DNA of 64,000 nt, taken from Elymus sibiricus. Its lineage: Eukaryota; Streptophyta; Magnoliopsida; Poales; Poaceae. Both the position numbers and the translations under genes were made by a program. Positions 23,248-32,394 of this stretch are shown here, piece by piece. The notes beneath the pieces are model-generated. The model was not told the DNA's origin, did no database searches, and saw only the letters and a list, made by a program, of their open reading frames with translations. Position 1 is the first letter of the stretch. Every line of letters begins with the position of its first letter. The stretch is from assembly GCA_039707655.1 (NCBI GenBank), contig CM077676.1:188910936-188974935 (forward strand), given 5' to 3'.

Positions 23248-24827
23248 CCCTCGAAGCAAAGTACTACTACACATGCCCCTACGGGGGAGGTTGGTAGGTG
23301 TTAACCATCGCGCGCCCCCGACCTCCACGCAAAGGAAGACAATCAATAATAAATCATGCTCCAACTTCTTAGCATAACGAGAGACTACACGTGCATCCTT
23401 TGGGAATCACAAACCTTAACACCAATATTCCTACTAAACCACAATCATTCACTAGTACCTCCCACATATTACCATCTCTATATCACAAAACTATTGCAAG
23501 GAATCAAACATATCATATTCAGTGATCTACAAGTTTTATGTAGGATTTTATGACTAACCATGTGAATGACCAATTCCTATTGACTCTCTAAATAGATATA
23601 AGTGAAGCATGAGAGTTCAATTCTTTCTACAAAAGACCACACTCTAATAAATATAAGTGAAGCAAAAGAGCATTCTACAAATAACGGTTTTCTATATGAA
23701 GAGAAACAGGCATCCAAACTTCAAATGATATAAGTGAAGCACATGAAGCATTCTATAAAGCCATACTCAAAAGATATAAGTGAAGTGCAAAGAGCATTCT
23801 ATAAATCAACCAAGGACTACCTCATACCCGCATGGTGCATAAAAGAAAAGGGAAAAATAAACACAAAAGACGCTCCAAGAATTTACGCATATCATGTGAA
23901 CAAAACAAAAACCGAGACATACCGATAATTGTTGAATAAAGATGGGATGCCTTCCGGGGCATCCCCAAGCTTAGACGCTTGAGTCTCCTTGAATATTTAC
24001 TTGGGGTGCCTTGGGCATCCCCAAGCTTGAGCTCTTGCCTCTCCTCATTCTACTCATATCAATACCTCCTCGATCTTCGAACACTTCATCCACACAAAAC
24101 TCAACCAAACTTTTTATTAGAGGGGTTAGTACATATAACATCAAATCCCATCATGTCCTGCTCTAACATTATTGTATAATTATAATCAAACATTACCCAC
24201 TGTATGCTATCATAATTCTATGGCTCACAAGTCAATGGGGCTCAACAAGACTTCAAACATAAGCAAATAACGGAACTATAACAGCAATCTGTGAAAACAG
24301 GACAGTCTGTAAAAATGCAAATATTACATATACTTCTGTAACTCAAAAAATTCTGAAAAATTAGGACAACATAAAAAATTTGCGTAGAAGTACTGTGTAA
24401 AAATTTCAGAATTTTTGCATGTACCAGTAAAAAATATAAATTCACGCACGACAGCAAAAGTTTCTGTATTTGCACTGCACATACCAAACAAGCAATTTAA
24501 ACATCCTAACGGTAAATCTTGGCACATTATTTTTATAATACAATGGATTTTTACAAGGGGATAATTATTTTTGTTGAAAAGTTTCTGTAATTCAAGATTT
24601 GCAAAGTTTCCATGGGCATGAACAAATTTCAAGGAGCTCCCCCACTTCAACGGTGCTCGTCTTTCTTTCTTTCACTTTCCTTTTTGAAAAGTTTTAGGTT
24701 CCCCTCTATATTTTTTTGTTTTTAAACTTTATAAAATCACTCAACAGAAATAAATGAATCTCTAAAACTTCCAGGTTGTCTCCCAGGCAGCGCTTTCTTT
24801 AAAGCCATTAAGCTAGGCATAAAGTGC
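23248..24827 (-). other. RT-F internal non-coding region (right of RT-M)
   Basis: AT-rich non-coding sequence between the RT-F ORF and RT-M. On the minus strand, just after the ORF, a motif with 'tgcctagctta' and 'gggagacaacct' resembles the stretch that follows the gag-like ORF in RT-I before its interruption. It also holds a small repeat cluster at 23592-23815. No ORF is supported. Confidence 0.7.
23592..23815. repeat. Imperfect tandem repeats in RT-F
   Basis: Four copies of a unit containing 'gatataagtgaagc' followed by 'gagcattctataaa' or a variant, spaced about 45-75 bases. Non-coding, function unknown. Confidence 0.7.
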
Positions 24828-26177
24828 TCAAGTAACCGATCCACCCGGATCCCAAGGTATATCAAAGCCAATTTTAATTAACAATGATTTGTAATTTAGT
24901 AGTGAGCACAAAGCAACATATATCATGCAATGACGAAGTCTAAATCTCTTCCTATGCATCGGCATGTCATAAAAGAACAATTCATGCACATCAAGTAAAG
25001 GCCAATGCATAGTATAAACAGTTTCTTGCAATTTTATCGTATTGGAAACATAGAGAGGCGGAGATGTAGTTCCTCTCTCATAATAATTGCAAGTAGGAGC
25101 AGCAAGTATATGCATATTATACTCATCAAAATCATCATGTGTAGTAGTAAAACGCAACCCATCAATGTAATCCTTAATAAGCACAACCTTCTCCGATATA
25201 GTGTAGTTGGGAGAATTCAAAAAGATAATAGGACTATCATGTGTAGGTGCAATAGCAACAATTTCATTCTTAACATAAGGAATTATAGCAAGTTCCTCTC
25301 CATAAGCATCATTCATATTGGCATCATGGCCACAAGCATAGCAAGCATCAATTTCATCAAAAAGGGATATTTCAAACGAATCAATGGGATCATAGCAATT
25401 ATCATAGCATTCATCCTTCGGTAAGCACGAAGGGAAATTAAACAATGTATGAGATAAAGAGTTACTCTCATCAAAAGGTGGGCACGAGTGATCAATCCGC
25501 TCTTCCTCCTTTTGTTCTTCGCTCTCCTCCTCATCTTTTTCATCTAATGAGCTCACAATTTCAGCAATTTCTTCTTCCATAGGTTCCTGCAAAATATTAG
25601 TCTCTTCTTGGGCAGCGGAGGCTTTCTCAATAAATTTATCAATATAGGCATTGCATTCATAATTCTCATAGCAATATTTTAGTATAGCAAAATTTTCAGA
25701 TCGGTAAACAGCATCATCATAATTTTCATACTTTTCAAACAAAGATTCAATTTCATAAGCATCCTTAAAAGCAACAAATTATTCTATTTGTTCCACATCA
25801 TAGTAATCATATATACCATTAGCATAAGAAGCAAAGGTTTCATTATCATTAAATTCACATGAAAAGGGAAGGTGTAGAGCCTTCATCCTAGGGCAGCAAG
25901 TATAATAATATCTTAAGCATAGATTCCGAGCATACCAATGCAAATAATAAATTTGATCCCATAAGAGTTTCCCTTTTTGAGACAAGCGATAATCCCTAAA
26001 GTATTCCCGTTGATCCAAAGTAACTCCCATTATCAAGTTGAATGGAGTTTTATCAGGATTATCAAAGTAGTATTTAATGTTTTCCACATAACGAGCATCG
26101 AGGGTTTTAGGAGGTTCCCCATCTCCATGAGTAGCAAGTACAACTAATTTTTTTGGTATTTCGTGTTCCATATCCAT
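24828..26177 (-). pseudogene. RT-F single ORF: acidic protein of unknown function (about 450 codons, one stop)
   Basis: The best start is the ATG at 26177 (M-D-M-E-H-E-I-P-K-K). The frame runs to a stop at 24828, interrupted only by a TAA at 25779-25781 with the same frame on both sides. The first third is rich in aromatic and charged residues (K-Y-Y-F-D-N-P, Y-Y-L-H-W-Y-A-R). The middle is strongly acidic, with runs of Glu and Asp, and the C-terminal third has scattered Cys and His. I see no zinc knuckle, protease, RT or integrase motif and no signal peptide. It is the only ORF of a complete element, in the place of gag-pol, so it is probably an element-specific protein, perhaps a gag substitute; that role is inference. 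A coiled coil is not obvious. Confidence 0.72.
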
Positions 26178-26301
26178 AACCAAAGATAGAGAACAACTTA
26201 TAACAGAAAATAAAATCTACTTAGTGATAAAGCAAACAAGCACACACGAGAATATCAACCCCACGCTATTGCTCCCCGGCAACGGCGCCAGAAAAAGGTC
26301 T
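26178..26301 (-). other. RT-F leader with primer binding site
   Basis: The tRNA-Asp-type primer site is at 26273-26290: minus strand TGGCGCCGTTGCCGGGGA, a perfect 18-base match to the usual Athila-group site. It lies 11 bases from the 5' LTR end. Confidence 0.9.
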
Positions 26302-27822
26302 TGATAGCCCACAAGTATAGGGGATCAATTATAGCTTTTTCGATAAATAAGAGTGTTGAACCCAACGAGGAGCTAAAGGTAGAATTAATATTCCCTTCAA
26401 GTTCTATCGACCACCGATACAACTCTACGCACGCTTAACGTTCGCTTTACCTAGAACAAGTATGAAACTATTTTGTAGGTGATAGGATAGGTTTGCAAGA
26501 ATAAAACTAGAAGTACTTTGCGAGAATAAAACTATGAGTAATTTGCAAGATAATAAAAGTTAGTTGTTTAGTAGAAAACTTTTGTAACAGAAGAGAATGA
26601 TTTGTCCATAGGCAATCGATAACTAGACCGGTAATCATTATTGCAATTTTATATCAGGGAGAGGAATGAGCTAACATACTTTCCGTACTTGGATCATATG
26701 CACTTATGATTGGAACTCTAGCAAGCATCCGCAACTACCAAAGATCATTAAGGTAAAACCCAACCATAGCATTAAGTATCAAGTCCTCTTTACTCCCATA
26801 AGCAACAACCCCCTTACTCGGGTATGTGTTTCAGTCACTCACGCCACCCACTATAAGAGAATTATGAACGTATTGCAAACCCTACAGAGGGGATCCCTCA
26901 CGCTTGTGCGACACGGAGGGCACCATAGGATAGCACCAAAATAAAACATACAACTCAAACCAATCACGATCATCAATCAACCCATAGGACAAAAAGAATC
27001 TACTCAAACATCATAAGATGGCAACACATCATTGGATAATAATATGTAGCATTAAGCGCCATTATTAAGTAGAGAATTACAGCAGGAGAAGAGAGGTTGC
27101 ACTGCTACATAGAGGGGGAGAGAGTTGGTGTTGACGGCGGCGAAGTTGTTGGTGTAGATCACCGTCACGATGATTGCCCCGGCGGCGTTCCGGCGCCACC
27201 GGGAGAGAGGGGGAGAGAGCCCCCCTCCTTCTTATTCTTCCTTGGCCTCCCCCCTAGATGGGAGGAGAGTTTCCCCTCTGGTCCATGGCTAACATGGCGG
27301 CGGAGGGGCAGGAGCCCCTCCTAGATTGGATCTCTCTCTCTGTTCTCTTCTGTTTCGCGTTCCTGTTTTCTGGCCTTTCACCGTTTCTTAAATTCCCGGA
27401 GATCCGTAATTCCAATTGCGCTGAAATTTTAACAAAAAATTTTCCCGGATATTAGCTTCCTTGCGGCCAAGGAAGGGCACCAACCGACCTACGAGGGCCT
27501 CACGAGGCACCATGGTGCGCTAGACCCCCCTGGCGCGCCCTGGTGCCTCGTGGGGCCCACGAGCACCGCCTTGCGTTGATTCTTCTTCCAAAAATTCACA
27601 TATATTCCAAAATAAATCTATGTAAATTTTTATCGCGTTTGGACTTTGTTTGATATGTATATTCTGCGAAACAAAAAACATGCAACAAACAGGAACTGGC
27701 ACTGGGCACTGGATCAATATGTTAGTCCCAAAAATAATATAAAATGTTGCCAAAAGTATATGAAAGTTGTAGAATATTGGAATGAAACAATCAAAAATTA
27801 TAGATACGACGGAGACGTATCA
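26302..27822 (-). repeat. RT-F 5' LTR (1521 bp)
   Basis: Begins TGATAGCCCACAAG and ends GAGACGTATCA, followed by CACGC (27823-27827), the mutated partner of CGCGC at 9307-9311. Nearly identical to the 3' LTR at 9312-10831. No genes. Confidence 0.9.
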
Positions 27823-28991
27823 CACGCCTACCCCTCAGGGCGTGCCCTGTTACCTTATGGGGCCCACATGGCTCCGTCTGACCTAATTCCAACGCTATAA
27901 ATTCCGTTTCCCCAAGAAAAAATAGGAGAAGAAGTTTCATCGTGTTTTACAATACGGAGCCACCGCCACCTCCTGTTCTTCATCGGGAGGGCTGATCTGG
28001 AGTCCGTTCGGGGCTCCGGAGAGGGGGATTCGTCGCCATCGTCATCATCAACCATCCTCCATCAACAATTCAATGATGATCACCGCCGGGTGTGAGTAAT
28101 TCCTTCATAGGCTTGCTGGACGGTGATGGGTTGGATGAGATTTAACATGTAATCGAGTCAATTTGTTAGGGCTTGATCCCTAGTATCCACTATGTTCTGA
28201 GATTGATGTTGCTATGACTTTGCAATGCTTAATGCTTCTCACTAGGGCCCGAGTGCCATGATTTCAGATCTGAACCCTCTATGTTTTCATGAATATATGT
28301 GACTTCTTGATCCTATCTACTAGTTATATGCACTTGTTATTGTTCTGATCCGTAGACCCCATAGTGACAATTGTTTGGGATACTCTCCGGGGATGACTGT
28401 AATTCGAGGAGTTCATGTATTCACCATGTGTTAATGCTTTGTTCCGGTTCTCTATTAAAAGGAGGCCTTAACATCCCTTAGTTTCCTTATGGACCGCGCT
28501 GCCATGGGAGGGTAGGACAAAAGATGTCATGCAAGTTCTTATTATAAGCACATAAGACTATATACAGAATACATGCCTACATTACATTGATGAATTTGAG
28601 CTATTGTGTATCGCTCTAGGTTGTGACTATTATATGATGAATGTCATCCAACATAATTATCCATCACTGATTCAATGCCTACGCTTTTCGCATATTTGTC
28701 TTTGCTAAGTTACTACTACTGCTGCTGCTGCTGCTGTTACAATCACTACAAAACTGCTACTGTTACTGTTTCCGTTACTATTGCTACTGTTACTACTGCT
28801 ATCAAACTATCGTACTACTATGCTACTAAACACTTTGCTGCAGATATTTAGTTCTCCAGGTGTGGTTGAATTGACAACTCAACTGTTAATACTCACAAAT
28901 ATTCTTTGGCTCCCCTTGTGTCGTATCAATAAATTTGGGTGAAATACTACCCTCGAATACTATCGCAATCCCCTATACTTGTGGGTTATCA
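27823..28991 (+). repeat. RT-G 3' LTR, second part
   Basis: Continues the LTR begun at 9054 and ends CTTGTGGGTTATCA. TATAAAT at 27896-27902 lies about 40 bases after the second arm of the GC-rich inverted repeat and is the likely core promoter. A triplet-rich tract (mostly CTG/CTA, 28706-28808) is a degenerate microsatellite. The likely target duplication is CCTCC at 28992-28996; its partner is outside the window. No genes. Confidence 0.85.
28706..28808. repeat. Degenerate trinucleotide repeat (CTG/CTA) in RT-G LTR
   Basis: A run of CTA, CTG, TTA and GTT triplets, including five uninterrupted CTG units near 28720. RT-B has a shorter version of the same stretch near 8272-8300. Confidence 0.7.
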
Positions 28992-29431
28992 CCTCCGAAA
29001 CCATGTAGCCAATAATTCTGTTTAGAAACTATGTTTTTCTTTATTTCTTTTTACAGGTTGGGTATACGAACTCTGTTCGTATACAGAACTGATATTTTTA
29101 TTTCGGGTATTATTTTCGCAGGGGATTGGACCTTATGTGGTGACATGTATGGTATGGTGCCAACCATATAAAAGATCCACACAAGCCAGTTGGTTGCTTC
29201 ATCGTGACGAAATTCATCAACAATGCAAGTGCCCGGTAATGTTTTCCAATTTGAACCTCGCTCAAATAAAAGTTGTGAGTCTCACCTTAAGTGAGATCTC
29301 TCTTTTAATTAGGCACCTAGGAGCTACACACTTGTGTTTATATCTTGTCTCACCCACACTTCATCCTAACCTAGGAGAAGGCCTCTCCTAGAATAAGTTT
29401 TTTGACTTGAGCGTGGTGCTTAGGTAGATGA
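28992..29431 (+). other. RT-D internal segment between RT-G and CACTA-E
   Basis: About 440 bases of non-coding sequence that should join 38307 onward if CACTA-E is removed. It contains a perfect 10-base inverted repeat at 29062-29084. A 75-codon open frame (29137-29391) shows no motif I recognise. Membership of RT-D is inferred from position only. Confidence 0.5.
29062..29084. repeat. Perfect short hairpin (10 bp arms, 3 bp loop)
   Basis: GTATACGAAC - TCT - GTTCGTATAC. The arms are perfectly complementary. No T-tract follows, so it is not a terminator of a known kind; its role is unknown. Confidence 0.75.
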
Positions 29432-29452
29432 CACTACTGTAGGCGACCGCTA
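29429..29452 (+). repeat. CACTA-E left terminus with TGA target duplication
   Basis: TGA, then CACTACTGTAGGCGACC. The CACT start and the 3 bp duplication matching 38307-38309 support a CACTA-type end. Confidence 0.72.
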
Positions 29453-29589
29453 ACGCGACACATGAATCAGAGACCCCACGACCAAACTGTGTGCGATGCA
29501 TGAATCACAAACGGTGTCGTAAAAAAACCGTCCCCAATAAGACGAATTGTTTGCGATGCCGGAGACATAAAAATGATTCAGATTAGAGA

Positions 29590-29840
29590 TGCGTGTGCGA
29601 TACGTGGCATACAGTTGATCCATATGAACTGTTTGCGATAAGCTAGAACAACAAACGCGGTCAGCCAGTTCGTCGTGTGTGCGATACACGGCATACAGTT
29701 CACTCAAATGAACTATTTGTGATTACGCAACACAATAGAAACGGTCAGGCAGATCAAGGTGTGTGCGATATACAGCATGCGGTTAACTCGGATGAACTGT
29801 TTGCGATTACCCAACACAACAGAAACGGTTCAACTTAACA
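29590..29840. repeat. CACTA-E left subterminal tandem repeats (about 82 bp units)
   Basis: Three diverged units begin 'gtgtgcgata' and contain 'gaactgtttgcgat' and 'aaacggtc' at constant spacing. Single words of the same kind continue to about 30010 and occur back to about 29490. Clustered subterminal repeats are the known binding sites of TNPA-like proteins in CACTA elements. Confidence 0.75.
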
Positions 29841-30346
29841 AGATGTCTATGATACGCGGCAAACAGGTCAGTAATCCGAAATGTGTGGGAAGACCGATAA
29901 CAACACAGACGATTCCTGCTAATAACCCGTGTGTGTTGTTGGCAAACGCTTGCTAGTAAACAATTGTCAGCGATTGATGAAATCATCACCAACGGGTTCC
30001 GTAGTTTAATCCGTGTGCGATGCGATTTGCTCAGTCTACACAACATCTACGCTCTCTGTGTACAGAACAATATTATTTTGTGTGAATAGTGTGCTCTGTT
30101 GGGCACACGAGATATATGGATCACACCCGTGGGCAAGTAATGTGCGCGCACGCGTCGTGCTAGCTCACGCTTCCTTCTATGCTAAGTTTCCATTAATTGA
30201 TGGCATTTTATGAACACGCCACCGTTTCCCGCCATTTCCCCATCGGTTTCCCACCGCCACCCAGCAATTGCGCATAAGCCTAGGCGGCGCGCGACACACC
30301 GAGGCACAAGCGCAGCCGATAGCCCCTCTAGCTACCTTTTCCAAGC

Positions 30347-31108
30347 ATGCCAACCCACCAAAGCGCCGCCTCTGCCATCAACCTCCTCGACGAGGTAAAC
30401 GAGCAGGCGCCATGGCCCGTCGAGGCCAAGGGCGTTCCCGGCAACACGAAGGACAACACCGTCCTACGCGTTATCGCCAGGGTTGAGCAGACCCTTGGCG
30501 GACGGCGCTTCAGTGCCGCGGATCAAGAAAGGCAACTCAGTGCCGAGAGGCTGCAACTCGACGCACAACATGATCGGTGGTGCCCCGCAGCGCAAGATAG
30601 GCACGTGCGTGCCGATAGGCTGCGGCTCACCGCACAACGAGACTGATGGACCACCATAGAGCGAGAGGCGCGGCGCGCCGCACAGCAAGAGCAATTCCAT
30701 CGGCGCTTGCCTGTTGTTGACAAGGCGTTCCAGCTGGCTACACGGCCCGTCAGTAGCCCCATTCCTTGCCAGGAGTGGGCAGAGGCCGTCTGCGCCGTAC
30801 TAGCACCAGAGGCCGGCCACGCCGTGCTTGCACCGGACGCTGGCCGCGCCGTTCGCATGGGTCATGCCGTTCGCCTTGTCCGCGGCCCTCTCGATGCCAA
30901 CACGCTGGTCGCTATGCTCGAGCGCCTCATTGGCCCAGGTGTCCACATAGGCGCAGTAGAGGAACATGGCCGTCACATCCTCGAGCTGGTGATCTCCGAT
31001 GAAATAGCCAACTTGGAGCTCGAGATCACGCTCCAGATGTACCGTGAGCGTGTCAACCGCTTGGACGAATGCCTGCACGAGTTCAGGCAGAGGCAAGAGC
31101 TACCGTAG
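30347..31108 (+). pseudogene. CACTA-E ORF 1: Arg/Ala-rich helical-repeat protein (254 codons, one stop)
   Basis: ATG at 30347 and stop at 31106-31108, with one in-frame TGA at 30644-30646. The frame is the same on both sides, so this is a single broken ORF. Residues about 55-120 hold two to three copies of a roughly 22-residue pattern of the type R-x-x-x-A-x-R-L-x-L-x-A-Q-x-D-x-W, probably a long amphipathic helix or coiled coil. The second half has repeated Ala/Pro-Gly-Ala segments, then a Leu/Glu-rich end. I recognise no enzyme domain. It may be a TNPA-like DNA-binding factor of the transposon or a captured host gene fragment; neither is shown. High GC contrasts with the AT-rich flanks. Confidence 0.55.
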
Positions 31109-31453
31109 GCAGGGGTGCTGGTCATGGACGCGTTTTATTTTGTTGAGTCGTTTCGACGTTGATCGCTATGTATTCCCAACAATCATAATATTGCTCTATT
31201 TATTGCTCTGTTTCAATGTGTGTACTCTATTTTCCGTTCTAATATATTGTTCTCTTTCAATGTGTATGTTTTCCATTTTGTACATGTGGATGGTAAACAG
31301 CTAGATAGATATTAGTACAAAAACAAACAATACGTGATGATACTTAACTGGGATCCCATACTTAACTACTAAGTACAATGCATAAAATTGAGAACGAACA
31401 ATACTAAAACTAATAATCCCTCCTTATGCGGCTAGTATTCCGACAGCCCCTCG

Positions 31454-31996
31454 CTAGCAGCTCTCTGGTGCGCGGCGGCTTCCCAGCACGGAGGGAGTTC
31501 TCCGCTTCCTCCGCCTCGCGGCGCTTGACGTGCCGATCTGCCTCTTGCTGGTGGGCGCCCATCGGAGCTCCTCGTCGGTAGCACGCTGGAGCTTATCGGC
31601 CCTCCTCCATGCAGCGATGAGGCGCCTAGCACCTTTGGCCTTCCTGGAGAAGTACCGGCCATCTTCGTACACCTCGTCCGCACGTCGATGCGCCCGCCAC
31701 CAAAGCCCCAGCGCCTCCTTTTCCCAGGCGGCCTCACGGGCTTCACAGGCCGCCTGGTACCTGGCTTCCTCCTCCACCATCTCCTTCTTGAACGCCACTT
31801 GCCTGGCTTTCTCAGCCGGCGGCAGCGCCTTCCAGAGACAAAGCTTGTACTGGCCCCAAAACCACTCCAAAGTTGGGGGTTCCGGCGCAACCTCATCTGG
31901 TGGCGCGTAGGGGTCCTCCTCGTCGCTGCTCTGCGCCTGGATGTCCTCGCGAGGCGGCGCCTCCTCCTTGACGGGTGGGCAGATCGTCGGTGCCAT
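31454..31996 (-). CDS. CACTA-E ORF 2: charged helical protein of unknown function (180 aa)
   Basis: A complete open frame opposite to the other CACTA-E ORFs, from ATG at 31996. It has an acidic, Pro-rich N-terminus (S-S-D-E-E-D-P-Y), a W-F-W-G-Q-Y motif near residue 46, then a long Glu/Ala/Arg/Lys-rich stretch likely to form helices (residues about 60-130), and a basic Arg/Lys-rich tail that could be a nuclear signal. No known domain is recognised. GC-rich coding-like sequence with an AT-rich downstream side fits a real transcription unit, but the opposite strand also has open frames, so coding status is uncertain. Confidence 0.5.
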   Translation of the reverse strand: MAPTICPPVKEEAPPREDIQAQSSDEEDPYAPPDEVAPEPPTLEWFWGQYKLCLWKALPPAEKARQVAFKKEMVEEEARYQAACEAREAAWEKEALGLWWRAHRRADEVYEDGRYFSRKAKGARRLIAAWRRADKLQRATDEELRWAPTSKRQIGTSSAARRRKRRTPSVLGSRRAPESC

Positions 31997-32109
31997 GGCA
32001 GAGTTTGGTGAGAGAGAGGGGGCGAGCGAGGAGAGAATGTAGATGAGAATGCAGGCGGGACGACGTGGGCAGGGTAGTATTTATTGGCGGCCGGAATCTA
32101 GGTCGACGG

Positions 32110-32394
32110 GAGCAGTAGAAGCGCCGGTGGCCGGAATTTACGAGTACTATAGATTGAATTACACACGATTATCGCATCAAAATCCGTGTGTGAAATAAAT
32201 CGCTGATGGTTCCCAAGACTGAACCGCGTCTGATTAATAACCCGCGCCACTCACCTTCCAAACCTCGCGGCGCGAAACAGAGTGCCAATCATGGGGGGGC
32301 CAGTTGTCTTGCAAGATATTTACATTTTCTTTCCAAATGTTTTGCATGAATGCTTATTTCATGTTAACATGATATTGTTGGAAAATGTATTACA
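32110..32394. other. CACTA-E spacer between ORF 2 and the tandem array
   Basis: Non-coding. It includes further 'cgtgtgtgaaat' and 'ccgcgtctgatt' words like those in the subterminal regions, near 32160-32250, and an AT-rich lead-in to the array. Confidence 0.5.

Larger units (their letters stand above)
9312..27822 (-). mobile_element. RT-F: complete non-autonomous LTR retrotransposon, carrying RT-M
   Basis: Two LTRs (9312-10831 and 26302-27822, 1520 and 1521 bp), a tRNA-Asp-type primer site, a polypurine tract and a 5 bp target duplication (CGCGC/CACGC) define a whole element. Without RT-M its internal region is about 4.5 kb. It holds one ORF with no recognisable gag, protease, reverse transcriptase or integrase, so it must rely on proteins of another element. 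The LTR and 3' region are related to RT-G, RT-D and RT-C, an Athila-like group. The layout resembles Triticeae non-autonomous families such as Sabrina or WHAM; the name is a guess. Confidence 0.85.

Noticed and set aside
29137..29391. 84-residue ORF between RT-G and CACTA-E as a gene
   Set aside because: No recognised motif, short, in a retrotransposon 3' region; left as non-coding.
29590..29840. CRISPR-like direct repeats
   Set aside because: The repeats are diverged, without unique spacers of constant length, and sit at transposon ends in a plant genome.
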